DNA of 64,000 nt from Aeromonas sp. RU39B (GTDB lineage Bacteria; Pseudomonadota; Gammaproteobacteria; Enterobacterales; Aeromonadaceae): contig NZ_FTMJ01000002.1 in the NCBI RefSeq assembly GCF_900156095.1, positions 248,001-312,000 of the forward strand, in the 5' to 3' direction. Shown here piece after piece: positions 9,016-18,047 of this stretch. A program made the position numbers and the translations under genes. Every line of letters begins with the position of its first letter. Position 1 is the first letter of the stretch. A model generated the notes under the pieces. It had not been told where the DNA came from and ran no database searches. It worked only from the letters and a program-made list of their open reading frames with translations.

Positions 9016-10596
9016 TTAGTGTGCCGTCACCGCCGGTATGGTGGACATCACTTGTGGACTTAGCCAGCCCCATTGGTAGAAAAGGTCGGTCATGGAGGGC
9101 AGCAGGTATTCAACGCACAACAAGCCGCCCCCTGCGAGCACCAGAGTGTAGGGCAGCGCCATCCACACCATGCGGCCATAAGAGAGCCGCAGTAGCGGTG
9201 CCAGGGTTGAGGTCAGCAAAAACAGAAACGCCGCCTGCCCGTTGGGTGTGGCCACGGAGGGGAGGTTGGTCCCGGTGTTGATGGCCACGGCCAACAGGTC
9301 AAATTGATGGTCGGTAATCGCACCACTTTCCAGGGCAGCTTTCACCTCGTTGATATAAACGGTGCCAACAAACACGTTATCACTGACCATCGAGAGTAGG
9401 CCGTTGGCGAGATAAAACAGGGCAAGCTGGTTTTCCGGTTTGGCGGCGAGCACCACGTCGATCACAGGGCGAAACAGTTGCTGATCGATGATGACGGCAA
9501 CTACGGCAAAGAAGACCGCGAGCAGGGCGGTAAAAGGCAGTGCCTCCTGGAAGGCTTTGCCGATGGCATGCTCGTCTGTGATGCCATTAAGAGAGGTCGC
9601 CAGCACAATCACCGACAGGCCGATAAGACCCACTGCAGCCAAGTGCAGTGCCAATCCGATAACCAACCAGACGGCAATCAAGCTCTGAACGATGAGCTTA
9701 ACCTTCTCTTGTCTGGAGCGGTGGGCATCGGACTGGCGATCTTGCTCAAGCAAAATCTGGCGAACAGACTCGGGTAATTTGGCGCCATAACCAAACCAGC
9801 CAAATTGCTCGACCACCAGACAGGTGAACAACCCGCAGAAAAACACCGGCACACTGACCGGTGCCATGCGCAGGGCAAATTCACCAAAGTGCCAACCAGC
9901 CTGCTCGCCGATGATAAGGTTTTGTGGTTCACCCACCAGAGTGCATACGCCACCCAATGCTGTGCCGACGGCTGCATGCATCATCAGACTACGTAAAAAG
10001 GCGCGAAAACCGTCCAGATCGCGGTGGTGCTCATCGGTTAGAGTCGCATCATCCTGATGATCATGATCCTGCGTGGCCCCTTTGCCCGAGGCTACTTTGT
10101 GATAGATGGCGTAAAAGCCGACGGCAACACTGATGACCACCGCAATCACGGTCAGGGCATCGAGAAACGCCGACAGAAAGGCCGCCGCTAGGCAAAATGC
10201 CAGCGACAGCGCTTGCTTGGAACGAATACGCAGCAGCAGTTTGGTGAACAGATAAAGCAGCAACTGCTTCATAAAATAGATACCTGCCACCATGAAAATG
10301 AGCAGCATCAGCACTTCCATGTTGGCAACCAGCTCGTGCTTTACCTGCCCCGGGGTGGTCATCCCAATGGCGACCGCTTCAATGGCTAACAAGCCACCAG
10401 GCTGCAGCGGATAGCACTTTAGGGCCATGGCCAGAGTAAAGATAAACTCCACGACCAGCAGCCAGCCAGCCATGAACGGGTCAACGTAGAACACCAAGGG
10501 GTTTATGATAAGGAAGGTGAGGATGGCTGTTTTATACCAGTTGGGCGCGTGTCCCAAAAAGTTGGATGCAAGTGCTCGTCCAAAGCTCATCTGCAT
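9016..10596 (-). CDS. nhaB: Na+/H+ antiporter NhaB
   Basis: A 526-residue inner-membrane protein with about 12 hydrophobic segments. It exports sodium in exchange for protons, for pH and salt homeostasis. Signature stretches include [37 protein letters not shown] and the C-terminal [15 protein letters not shown]. The long open frame starts at 10773. ATG 10596 ([22 protein letters not shown]) aligns with the E. coli start and has AGAG 6 bases upstream; ATG 10590 is an alternative. It is divergent from fadR. The leader contains a hairpin TCTCCG/CGGAGA at 10638-10665. Confidence 0.95.
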   Translation of the reverse strand: MQMSFGRALASNFLGHAPNWYKTAILTFLIINPLVFYVDPFMAGWLLVVEFIFTLAMALKCYPLQPGGLLAIEAVAIGMTTPGQVKHELVANMEVLMLLIFMVAGIYFMKQLLLYLFTKLLLRIRSKQALSLAFCLAAAFLSAFLDALTVIAVVISVAVGFYAIYHKVASGKGATQDHDHQDDATLTDEHHRDLDGFRAFLRSLMMHAAVGTALGGVCTLVGEPQNLIIGEQAGWHFGEFALRMAPVSVPVFFCGLFTCLVVEQFGWFGYGAKLPESVRQILLEQDRQSDAHRSRQEKVKLIVQSLIAVWLVIGLALHLAAVGLIGLSVIVLATSLNGITDEHAIGKAFQEALPFTALLAVFFAVVAVIIDQQLFRPVIDVVLAAKPENQLALFYLANGLLSMVSDNVFVGTVYINEVKAALESGAITDHQFDLLAVAINTGTNLPSVATPNGQAAFLFLLTSTLAPLLRLSYGRMVWMALPYTLVLAGGGLLCVEYLLPSMTDLFYQWGWLSPQVMSTIPAVTAH

Positions 10597-10758
10597 GTTT
10601 GTCTCTCTAAATGCTGCGGTCGGATGGAACAACTTCATCTCCGGACGCTGACATCCCTGCGGAGACGAATCACATGTATGAATATTAATGGCTGTTTTAT
10701 AAATGGGGTAACATTTGAAACAGAAAAAACAGCAAACTCGTTTGTTTGAATGAAAAGT

Positions 10759-10820
10759 GACCGACCTCTGCACAGAGGACCGACCTTTGTACTTGCCAGC
10801 TATCTTCCCTTTGCTATGAT
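10759..10820 (+). promoter_or_regulatory. fadR promoter with two tandem CCGACC elements upstream
   Basis: TTGCCA at 10793-10798 and TATGAT at 10815-10820 are 16 bases apart, and TGC directly before the latter makes an extended -10. Just upstream, GACCGACCT occurs twice, at 10759-10767 and 10778-10786. The second sits in GAGGACCGACCT, which differs from the FadR core GGTCCGACC at one base. This suggests autoregulation, or control of the divergent nhaB, but the match is partial. The inverted repeat CCTCTG/CAGAGG lies between the copies. Confidence 0.45.
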
Positions 10821-10862
10821 TCGTGAGCCTTTAACATCGTTATCACCTAACAGAGTCCGTTC

Positions 10863-11576
10863 ATGGTCATAAAAGCGCAGAGCCCGGCCGGGTTTGCCGA
10901 AGAGTATATTATTGAATCTATTTGGAATAATCGCTTTCCGCCTGGTTCTATTCTGCCTGCCGAGCGTGAGCTCTCCGAACTGATAGGTGTCACTCGAACC
11001 ACTTTGCGCGAGGTGTTGCAGCGCCTGGCTCGTGACGGCTGGCTGACCATTCAGCATGGTAAGCCGACCAAGGTGAACAATTTTTGGGAAACCTCCGGTC
11101 TCAATATTCTGGAAACATTGGCCAGACTCGATCAGGAGAAAGTGCCGGATTTGGTGGCCCAACTGCTGTCGGCCAGAACTAATATCAGCACTATCTTTAT
11201 TCGTGGTGCGGTGCGCAATAACCCGGAGCGTGCTGCCGAAGTCCTGCGTGAGGCTAGCAACGTCGACGATTCTGCCGATGCCTATGCTGACTTTGACTAC
11301 CGATTGCTGCATCAGCTTTCGTTTGCTTCCGGCAACCCGATTTACGCTTTGATCCTCAATGGCTTCAAGGGATTGTATGCGCGCGTTGGCCGTTACTATT
11401 TCTCTGATCTGCAAGCTCGTGAAACGGCGGATGCCTATTATGTGGCACTGCTCAAACTCGCGGAGAACAAGGATTACGAGTCGGTGTTTCAGACTGTGCG
11501 CCAATATGGCGTTGAGTCGGGCAAGCACTGGGCTCGGCTGCGGGAGCACATGCCAAGCAACTTCTGTGACCACTAA
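10863..11576 (+). CDS. fadR: Fatty acid metabolism regulator FadR
   Basis: A 237-residue GntR-family transcription factor. It represses beta-oxidation genes, activates fabA/fabB-type genes and is released from DNA by long-chain acyl-CoA. The winged-helix DNA-binding part is at about residues 10-75 ([30 protein letters not shown]). The helical FCD acyl-CoA domain follows, including the GRYYFSDLQ segment. Length is close to E. coli FadR (239). Divergent from nhaB and followed by a hairpin shared with ycgB. Confidence 0.96.
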   Translation: MVIKAQSPAGFAEEYIIESIWNNRFPPGSILPAERELSELIGVTRTTLREVLQRLARDGWLTIQHGKPTKVNNFWETSGLNILETLARLDQEKVPDLVAQLLSARTNISTIFIRGAVRNNPERAAEVLREASNVDDSADAYADFDYRLLHQLSFASGNPIYALILNGFKGLYARVGRYYFSDLQARETADAYYVALLKLAENKDYESVFQTVRQYGVESGKHWARLREHMPSNFCDH

Positions 11577-11585
11577 AGAGAAACG

Positions 11586-11610
11586 AAGCGCGCCAAAGGG
11601 CGCGCTTCTT
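11586..11610. terminator. Bidirectional terminator between fadR and ycgB
   Basis: A 9-bp stem AAGCGCGCC/GGCGCGCTT with loop AAAG at 11586-11607. It sits 9 bases after the fadR stop and 14 bases beyond the convergent ycgB stop. The T-run is short (CTTG). Confidence 0.7.
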
Positions 11611-11621
11611 GTTTGGGTTGG

Positions 11622-13145
11622 TTAATAAGGGTTCTTTTTCTCGGGACAGCGGGCAATGATCTCGGGGCTGAGTTCGCCGTTGTCTTGCTCGAGGATCACG
11701 TCAAATCCCCACAACTGATGCAGGTGCCGTAACACTTCATGCCGCGAATCGGAGAGCGGAATTCGGTTATGCGGCACATAACGCAGGGTGAGGGAGCGAT
11801 CGCCCTTAACCGCCACGTTGTAGACCTGAATGTTGGGTTCGAGGTTACTTAAGTTGTACTGGGCTGACAATGTGCTGCGTAGCCTGCGATAACCCTCCTC
11901 ATTGTGGATGGCCGCCACTTTCAGATAGTTCTTCATGTCGTCATCGTCGATAGCAAAGAGCTTGAGATCACGCATCACCTTGGGGCTCAGGAACTGGCTG
12001 ATAAAGCTCTCGTCTTTAAAGTTCTGCATAGCAAAATGCAGAGTGTCTACCCAGTTGGTACCCGCATAATCGGGGAACCAGTAACGGTCCTCCTCGGTGG
12101 GGTGCTCGCAGATACGGCGCAAGTCAGTAAACATGGCAAATCCGAGCGCATAGGGGTTGATGCCGGAGTAGTAACGACTGTTGTAGGCCGGCTGGAACAC
12201 CACGTTGGTGTGACTGTGCAGCACCTCCATCATGAACCGATCGGTCAGTTTTCCCTCGTCATAGAGGTGATTAAGAATGGTGTAGTGCCAGAAGGTGGCC
12301 CACCCTTCATTCATCACCTGAGTCTGCTTTTGTGGGTAAAAATATTGGCTTATCTTGCGCACAATGCGCACCACTTCACGCTGCCACGGTTCAAGCAGTG
12401 GCGCATTCTTTTCAATGAAGTAGAGAATGTTCTCTTGCGGCTCGGAAGGGTAGCGGCGATCTTCCACGCCTTCACTGCGAACTTGTTTAGGTAGCGTTCG
12501 CCACAGTTCGTTGACCTGGGTTTGCAGGTAGTCTTCTCGCGCTTTTTGGCGCCGTTTCTCTTCGGCAAGCGAGAGTTTTTGCGGCCGCTTGTAGCGATCC
12601 ACCCCGAAGTTCATCAGGGCATGACAGGCATCAAGCAGTGACTCGACCGCATCAATGCCATGTTTCTCTTCGCATTCACTGATGTATTTCTTGGCAAACA
12701 GCAGGTAATCGATGATGGAAGAGGCATCAGTCCAGGTCTTGAACAGGTAGTTGTTTTTGAAAAACGAGTTGTGACCGTAGCAGGCGTGGGCCATGACCAG
12801 TGCCTGCATCGGCATGGTGTTCTCCTCCATCAGATAGGCGATGCAGGGATCCGAGTTGATGACGATCTCATAAGCCAGCCCCATCTGGCCACGCTTATAG
12901 GTGCGCTCGGTCTGGATAAAGTGTTTGCCATACGACCAGTGGTGATAGCCAATCGGCATACCCACACTCGAATAGGCATCCATCATCTGCTCGGCCGTGA
13001 TCACCTCAATCTGGTTGGGGTAGGTGTCGAGCTTGTAAAACGCGGCTACCCGGGCAATCTCCTTGTGGTAGATATCCAGCAGATCAAACGTCCAGTCAGG
13101 CCCATCGTTGAGAGGGGCATAATCCCTGATGACAGTCTCGCTCAT
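11622..13145 (-). CDS. ycgB: SpoVR-family protein YcgB
   Basis: A 507-residue soluble protein of the SpoVR family (named for a Bacillus spore-cortex gene). His/Glu-rich stretches such as MAHACYGHNSFFKNN, NEGWATFWHYTILN and HSHTNVVFQP give it the look of a metal-dependent enzyme, but the activity is not established. It is the last gene of a leftward operon with yeaH (11 bases upstream) and yeaG. In E. coli ycgB sits next to fadR, as here, but yeaGH is elsewhere. E. coli yeaGH and ycgB are stress/stationary-phase genes. Confidence 0.93.
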   Translation of the reverse strand: MSETVIRDYAPLNDGPDWTFDLLDIYHKEIARVAAFYKLDTYPNQIEVITAEQMMDAYSSVGMPIGYHHWSYGKHFIQTERTYKRGQMGLAYEIVINSDPCIAYLMEENTMPMQALVMAHACYGHNSFFKNNYLFKTWTDASSIIDYLLFAKKYISECEEKHGIDAVESLLDACHALMNFGVDRYKRPQKLSLAEEKRRQKAREDYLQTQVNELWRTLPKQVRSEGVEDRRYPSEPQENILYFIEKNAPLLEPWQREVVRIVRKISQYFYPQKQTQVMNEGWATFWHYTILNHLYDEGKLTDRFMMEVLHSHTNVVFQPAYNSRYYSGINPYALGFAMFTDLRRICEHPTEEDRYWFPDYAGTNWVDTLHFAMQNFKDESFISQFLSPKVMRDLKLFAIDDDDMKNYLKVAAIHNEEGYRRLRSTLSAQYNLSNLEPNIQVYNVAVKGDRSLTLRYVPHNRIPLSDSRHEVLRHLHQLWGFDVILEQDNGELSPEIIARCPEKKNPY

Positions 13146-13156
13146 AGTCTCTCCCC

Positions 13157-14428
13157 TCAGGCTGCCTGTTTGCGAAACAGCTCCCGGAACACCGGGTAGA
13201 TATCTTCCAGCTTGCGGATGTGCTCCATGGCAAAATGGGGGAACTGCCGTGCCACCGTTTCATATTCGTACCACAGAGTCTGGTGGGCGCGGGTAGTGAT
13301 CTCGATATAGGAGTAATAACGCACCTTGGGCAGGATCTCCTTGATAAGCAGCTCCTTGCACAGTGGTGAATCATCCGCCCAGTTATCCCCATCCGAAGCT
13401 TGTGCAGCGTAGATGTTCCATTGCGAGGCCGGATAACGGGCATTCATGATCTCGCCCATCATCTTGATGGCACTCGATACTATGGTGCCGCCGGTTTCCT
13501 GAGAGTAGAAAAACTCGTGTTCATCCACCTCCTTGGCCTGGGTATGGTGGCGGATATAGACCACCTCCACATTCTTGTAAGTGCGAGTCAAAAACAGGTA
13601 GAGCAAGATATAAAAGCGTTTGGCCATGTCCTTGGTGGCCTGATCCATTGAGCCTGACACGTCCATCAGGCAAAACATGACCGCCTGGCTGGAAGGCACT
13701 GGACGCTTGACGAAGTTGTTGAACTTCAAATCAAAGGTGTCGATAAACGGCACCGCGTCGATACGCTTGCGCAGCTCACGGATCTCCTTTTCGAGCAAGG
13801 CAATGTCTGCTTGATGCTCGGTAGGATCTTCCATCAAGGCAGCCAGTTGCGCCTCCATCTCCCGCAATTGGCGTTTTTTACCAGCCTGCAAGGCGATACG
13901 GCGCGCCAGCGAGTTTTGTAACGAGCGCACCACGTTGATGTTGGTCGGTACGCCGCTTGAGGTGTAGCCGGCCCGGTAGGTTTTCACCTCCATCAATTGA
14001 TTGAGCTGGGTTTGCTGTAAATTGGGCAGCTCCAAATCTTCGAACAACAGATCAAGGTATTCGTCTTTGGAGATCTGAAAGACGAAGTCGTCGCTACCAT
14101 CCCCCTGATTGGAGGCTTGGCCTTCACCCGCGCCGCCTCCACCGCCCCCTCCTTGGGGGCGGTCAATCTTGTCACCGGAGACAAACTGATCGTTGCCCGG
14201 GTGTACCATCTCCCGCTGGCCGCCACGACCCTGATGAAATACCGGCTCGGTGATATCGCGGGTCGGGATGCTGATGCTTTCGCCCTTGTCCACGTCCATG
14301 ATGCTGCGTTTGGTCACAGCATCCGAGACAGCCTGTTTGATCTGTTTTTTATAGCGGCGGATAAAGCGCTGCCGGTTGACAGCGCTTTTGTTTTTGCCGT
14401 TAAGTCTGCGATCAATGAAATGCGCCAT
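13157..14428 (-). CDS. yeaH: YeaH/YhbH family protein with von Willebrand A-like domain
   Basis: A 423-residue UPF0229 protein. The N-terminus is basic ([20 protein letters not shown]), followed by a Gly-rich linker ([12 protein letters not shown]) at about residues 93-104. A VWA-type domain follows, whose MIDAS motif is visible as [11 protein letters not shown]. YeaH-type proteins occur with PrkA kinases and SpoVR proteins, and all three are adjacent here. The molecular role is unresolved. It lies 24 bases after yeaG and 11 bases before ycgB. Confidence 0.93.
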   Translation of the reverse strand: MAHFIDRRLNGKNKSAVNRQRFIRRYKKQIKQAVSDAVTKRSIMDVDKGESISIPTRDITEPVFHQGRGGQREMVHPGNDQFVSGDKIDRPQGGGGGGGAGEGQASNQGDGSDDFVFQISKDEYLDLLFEDLELPNLQQTQLNQLMEVKTYRAGYTSSGVPTNINVVRSLQNSLARRIALQAGKKRQLREMEAQLAALMEDPTEHQADIALLEKEIRELRKRIDAVPFIDTFDLKFNNFVKRPVPSSQAVMFCLMDVSGSMDQATKDMAKRFYILLYLFLTRTYKNVEVVYIRHHTQAKEVDEHEFFYSQETGGTIVSSAIKMMGEIMNARYPASQWNIYAAQASDGDNWADDSPLCKELLIKEILPKVRYYSYIEITTRAHQTLWYEYETVARQFPHFAMEHIRKLEDIYPVFRELFRKQAA

Positions 14429-14452
14429 TTTCCCCCCTTGGCCTTAGTTGGC

Positions 14453-16375
14453 TCAGGATGACTTACGCACCCTCAGATACCACTCAGAGAGCAGGCGCAC
14501 CTGTTTGCGGGTATAGCCTTTCTCCATCATGCGCTCGACAAAGTTGTCGTGCTTCTTCTGCTCCTCGGCCGAGGTCTTGCTGTTAAACGAGATAACCGGC
14601 AGCAGCTCTTCGGTATTGGAGAACATCTTCTTCTCAATCACAGTGCGCAGCTTCTCGTAACTGGTCCAGGTCGGGTTGCGACCAGCATTATTGGCGCGGG
14701 CCCGCAGCACGAAGTTGACGATTTCGTTTCGAAAATCCTTCGGGTTACTGATCCCTGCCGGTTTTTCAATCTTCTCCAACTCACTGTTAAGGGCTGAGCG
14801 ATCAAATAGCTGTCCGGTTTCCGGATCGCGGTATTCCTGATCCTGGATCCAGAAGTCGGCGTAGGTCACGTAGCGATCGAAGATGTTCTGGCCATACTCG
14901 GAATAGCTTTCGAGGTAGGCAGTCTGGATCTCCTTGCCGATGAACTCCACATAGCGCGGGATGAGATAGCCCTTGATGAACTCAAGGTAGCGATCGTGCA
15001 ACTCTTGCGGGAATTGCTCGCGCTCAATCTGCTGCTCCAGCACATAGAAAAGATGCACCGGGTTTGCCGCCACTTCTGCGTGGTCAAAGTTAAATACTCG
15101 CGAGAGGATCTTGAACGCAAAGCGGGTTGAGAGGCCGTTCATCCCTTCATCCACACCGGCGTAATCGCGGTATTCCTGATAGCTCTTGGCCTTGGGATCG
15201 GTGTCTTTGAGGCTTTCACCATCGTAGACCCGCATCTTGGAGTAGAGGCTGGAGTTTTCCGGCTCTTTGAGGCGCGAAAGCACCGAGAACTGGCCAAGCA
15301 ACTCGAGAGTGCCTGGCGCGCATTTGGCTTCGGTCAGTTGGCTATTGAACAGCAGTTTTTCATAGATCTTCACCTCTTCTGAGACGCGCAGGCAGTAGGG
15401 CACCTTCACGATGTAAACCCGGTCGAGGAACGCCTCATTGTTTTTGTTGTTCTTGAACTGTTGCCACTCGGACTCGTTGGAGTGGGCGAGGATGATCCCC
15501 TCGAACGGCAGCGCCGAAATGCCTTCGGTGCCGTTGTAGTTCCCTTCCTGGGTGGCAGTCAGCAGCGGGTGCAACACCTTGATAGGTGCCTTGAACATTT
15601 CAACGAACTCCATCAGCCCCTGGTTGGCTTTGCACAGGGCTCCGGAGTAGGAGTAGGCGTCGGCGTCATCCTGGGCATAATGCTCCAGCATGCGGATATC
15701 GACCTTGCCCACTAAGGAAGAGATGTCCTGATTGTTCTCATCGCCTGGCTCGGTCTTGGCGATGGCAATTTGGTCAAGAATGGATGGATTGACCTTTTCA
15801 ATCTTGAACTTGGTGATGTCGCCGCCGAACTCATGCAGACGTTTTGCAACCCACGGCGACATAATCGGACGCAAATAGCGACGTGGTATACCGTATTCGC
15901 GCTCAAGCAACTCACCATCTTCATCAATATCAAACAGGCAGAACGGGTGATCGTTGACCGGAGATCCCTTGATTCGATAGACAGGCATCTTTTGCATCAA
16001 TGCTTTGAGCTTCTCAGCCAGAGATGACTTACCGCCGCCGACCGGGCCGAGCAGATAGAGAATTTGCTTTTTCTCTTCAAGGCCTTGGGCTGCGTGCTTG
16101 AGGTAGGAGACGATCTGCTCAATGGCCTCCTCCATGCCGTAGAAGTCCTTGAAGGCTGGATAACGGCCGATTACCCGGTTGGAAAATATCCGGCTCAGTC
16201 TCGGATTGGTGGATGTGTCAATCATCTCGGGTTCGCCGATGGCGGCAAGCAAGCGCTCGGCCGCTGATGCGTAGCAGGACTTGTCCTGTTTACACATCGT
16301 CAGGAACTCCTGGATGGTGTACTCCTCTTCCCTGGCTTTTTCGTAGCGTTGTTGGTAGTGCTCGAAGATGCCCAT
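14453..16375 (-). CDS. yeaG: PrkA-family serine protein kinase / AAA+ protein YeaG
   Basis: A 640-residue protein with an N-terminal AAA+ module (Walker A GPVGGGKSS at about residue 100) and a C-terminal kinase-like PrkA domain ending EWYLRVRKSS. In E. coli, YeaG is a kinase linked to nitrogen starvation and stationary-phase survival. A TTG two codons upstream also opens the frame. ATG 16375 (MGIFEHYQQRYEK) matches the family N-terminus and has a perfect GGAGG 8 bases before it. First gene of the yeaG-yeaH-ycgB operon. I could not find a clear promoter in the long leader. Confidence 0.95.
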   Translation of the reverse strand: MGIFEHYQQRYEKAREEEYTIQEFLTMCKQDKSCYASAAERLLAAIGEPEMIDTSTNPRLSRIFSNRVIGRYPAFKDFYGMEEAIEQIVSYLKHAAQGLEEKKQILYLLGPVGGGKSSLAEKLKALMQKMPVYRIKGSPVNDHPFCLFDIDEDGELLEREYGIPRRYLRPIMSPWVAKRLHEFGGDITKFKIEKVNPSILDQIAIAKTEPGDENNQDISSLVGKVDIRMLEHYAQDDADAYSYSGALCKANQGLMEFVEMFKAPIKVLHPLLTATQEGNYNGTEGISALPFEGIILAHSNESEWQQFKNNKNNEAFLDRVYIVKVPYCLRVSEEVKIYEKLLFNSQLTEAKCAPGTLELLGQFSVLSRLKEPENSSLYSKMRVYDGESLKDTDPKAKSYQEYRDYAGVDEGMNGLSTRFAFKILSRVFNFDHAEVAANPVHLFYVLEQQIEREQFPQELHDRYLEFIKGYLIPRYVEFIGKEIQTAYLESYSEYGQNIFDRYVTYADFWIQDQEYRDPETGQLFDRSALNSELEKIEKPAGISNPKDFRNEIVNFVLRARANNAGRNPTWTSYEKLRTVIEKKMFSNTEELLPVISFNSKTSAEEQKKHDNFVERMMEKGYTRKQVRLLSEWYLRVRKSS

Positions 16376-16688
16376 AACCAATACCTCCGTATAAGAAGAC
16401 GCTTACCCCAAAAGAGAATCACTGCCTACGAGTTGTCACATTTTCTTTTTAAGTTAAGCCTACCTGCCACCTCACTGTGTAATGAAACCGACAATCTTTA
16501 CTTTGCATTGCGTCTTTACGTGATGAAGCGCAAATGCTGCCATGACCGGTTTCTATGTTACTGACTGTTAAATTATTTTTGACATGTGAATGAGTCCCTT
16601 GTCAAAGGCATAACAGATAAATCTTTCAATAGCGAATGGATTCGTAAGATAACGTTTATCGAAAAACCGACACTCACCTATCGAACAG
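16376..16688. other. Upstream region of yeaG, no gene seen
   Basis: About 310 AT-rich bases with no supported coding frame. TTTGAC and GTCAAA arms around 16577-16605 form a loose inverted repeat with a TTGACA on each strand. Neither has a good -10 at the right distance. A sigma-54 site was looked for and not found. Confidence 0.5.
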
Positions 16689-16718
16689 TAAAAATTAAAG
16701 CCTAAGCTCTAATTTTTA
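16689..16718. repeat. AT-rich inverted repeat directly upstream of the small-RNA promoter
   Basis: TAAAAATTA at 16689-16697 and its exact complement TAATTTTTA at 16710-16718, with an inner AGC/GCT pair, make a nearly complete 30-base palindrome. It ends 2 bases before the -35 of the promoter at 16721. It may be an operator or a bent UP-type element. Confidence 0.6.
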
Positions 16719-16720
16719 CA

Positions 16721-16749
16721 TTGACGCAACATTTTTGGTTGCATAAATT
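16721..16749 (+). promoter_or_regulatory. Sigma-70-type promoter of the candidate small RNA
   Basis: TTGACG at 16721-16726, a 17-base spacer and TAAATT at 16744-16749. The predicted start is near 16756. A strong intrinsic terminator follows about 100 bases later with no credible gene in between. Confidence 0.55.
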
Positions 16750-16755
16750 GGTCCC

Positions 16756-16869
16756 GTGCATCCCCGTCTTCGAACTGGCGTTGTAAGTGAGGCAGGCCAA
16801 TGCACAGCTCTGTTTAAGCACGTTTCCGTTGGCTTGGCCCTCGCATCGCGGGGGCCTTCTTTTTGTTTT
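16756..16869 (+). ncRNA. Candidate small RNA, about 110 nucleotides, family not recognised
   Basis: The unit has a promoter (16721-16749), a body without a convincing reading frame, and a strong rho-independent terminator: a 9-bp GC-rich stem (16836-16856, loop ATC, one G-T pair) followed by TTCTTTTTGTTTT. The only short frame inside is a 5-codon ATG frame at 16800. I compared it from memory with Spot 42, GcvB, RyhB, FnrS, DsrA, ArcZ, CyaR, OmrA, ChiX, RybB and Qrr and saw no match. The poly-U end suits an Hfq-binding RNA. It lies between divergent yeaG and the Sel1-repeat gene. An attenuated leader of the Sel1 gene is the main alternative. Confidence 0.55.
16836..16869 (+). terminator. Intrinsic terminator of the candidate small RNA
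   Basis: Stem GGCCCTCGC/GCGGGGGCC at 16836-16856 with a 3-base loop, then TTCTTTTTGTTTT. It is upstream of, not after, the Sel1-repeat gene that starts at 16934. Confidence 0.85.
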
Positions 16870-16933
16870 GACCACTTGCTTTGCCGTTAACCTCTCTGCT
16901 ACAAGCAATGTGATGCTTATCACGGAGTTTGTC

Positions 16934-17554
16934 ATGACCTCATCAGCCAAATTCACCCTGTCGCGGGCCCTGTTTGTGGGGTTTATTGTTGCTACGCTCT
17001 GGCGGGTGTTAGCCCATGACCCTTGGCAGGAAGCAAAAAATGCTTGGCAGCAGGGCAAGTTTGATGTGGCGGTGCGCATCTGGGGCAAGATGGCGGCTGA
17101 GGGGGATGTGAACGCGCAGGTCATGTTGGCGCACGCTTATGCACAAGGTAGTGGCGTTGAGCAGGACAATCCCAAGGCTATCTCTATGTATCGCGATGCA
17201 GCGCAGCGTGGCAGCGGGGAGGGGCAATATTTGCTGGCAGAGGCCTATCTGCGTGGCAACGGGGTGGAACAAGATCTGAACAAAGCCTATCAATGGATGG
17301 AGTCGGCGGCGTCCTCAGGTCAGGTGGTGGCCCAGCTTAAGCTTGGCTTGCTCTGCTTGCTGGGCGTAAAAGGGGTGCCTGAGTGGGAAAAGGGCAAACG
17401 CTGGTTGGTGCGCGCCGCCTCGGCTGGCAATGACACCGCGCTGTGGGTGCTGCGTCAGGTGCAGTTGCGAGAGGCGGGGGAGAGCCGTTTTCCCGAGGGG
17501 GAGTTGGACACCCTGTTAGGGACACAAGGTCAATCTTGGAGAGTCAAAGTGTGA
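16934..17554 (+). CDS. Sel1-repeat (TPR-like) protein, membrane anchored
   Basis: A 206-residue protein. It starts MTSSAKFTLSRALFVGFIV with a hydrophobic segment at about residues 8-27 that could be an uncleaved anchor or a signal. Three Sel1-type helical repeats follow (AQVMLAHAYAQGSGVEQD, GQYLLAEAYLRGNGVEQD, AQLKLGLLCLLGVKGVPE). Such repeats mediate protein-protein contacts, and the partner is unknown. The frame is open from 16787 through the terminator hairpin. ATG 16934 has CGGAG 7 bases upstream and is the sensible start. Confidence 0.8.
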   Translation: MTSSAKFTLSRALFVGFIVATLWRVLAHDPWQEAKNAWQQGKFDVAVRIWGKMAAEGDVNAQVMLAHAYAQGSGVEQDNPKAISMYRDAAQRGSGEGQYLLAEAYLRGNGVEQDLNKAYQWMESAASSGQVVAQLKLGLLCLLGVKGVPEWEKGKRWLVRAASAGNDTALWVLRQVQLREAGESRFPEGELDTLLGTQGQSWRVKV

Positions 17555-17617
17555 GCAAGATGGCAGATATCCTGCATGACTTGGCGCAGTATCGCCGGCC
17601 AAGTCAGGGAGGCCACC

Positions 17618-17806
17618 ATGAGCCACTTACCGCACTGGTTACAAGAACCTGTTGATGCCCATGTGTTGAGTCTGGAGCAAGCCTATCTGGTCTTGGCGCA
17701 TTTGGCTCGAGCGGGCACCCGCAACAACATGTCTGCCACGGCGGATGAAGCCGCTGCCTTCTGGCGTTGGTACTGTTACAAACAGGACGGTCAGACCCGT
17801 CACTGA
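17618..17806 (+). CDS. Small protein of unknown function, 62 residues
   Basis: A short frame MSHLPHWLQEPVDAHVLSLE... with a good GGGAGG ribosome site 6 bases before ATG 17618 and a terminator 15 bases after its stop. It is rich in Ala, His and Trp and ends AFWRWYCYKQDGQTRH, with no membrane segment. I do not recognise the family. Position and signals support a real gene. Confidence 0.6.
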   Translation: MSHLPHWLQEPVDAHVLSLEQAYLVLAHLARAGTRNNMSATADEAAAFWRWYCYKQDGQTRH

Positions 17807-17820
17807 GTGGCCAATAAATG

Positions 17821-17851
17821 ACCGCCATGGCAAAAAAGTGGCGGTTTTTGT
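17821..17851 (+). terminator. Terminator after the 62-residue gene
   Basis: ACCGCCA at 17821-17827 pairs with TGGCGGT at 17839-17845, followed by TTTTGTT. Confidence 0.75.
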
Positions 17852-18047
17852 TACCCCATCAGCAATTTCATCTGCTACCATGCCCCATCACCTGACCGCT
17901 CACATGGGATATCCTCTGGATCTCCATTCCCGGCGTGTTTGCAGAGTAAAGCGAACAGTCAGGTGACGGCGTGTTATCACTTCAACCGATTTCACTCTCG
18001 TTGCATGTGGCCTTTGGTGTGGGTCACCACTGTACAAGGATTTCAAG

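Noticed and set aside
16376-16480. Possible sigma-54 promoter for yeaG (TGGCAG...GGCTTAA on the leftward strand)
   Set aside because: The GG and GC elements are about 9 bases apart; the -24/-12 spacing needs about 12.
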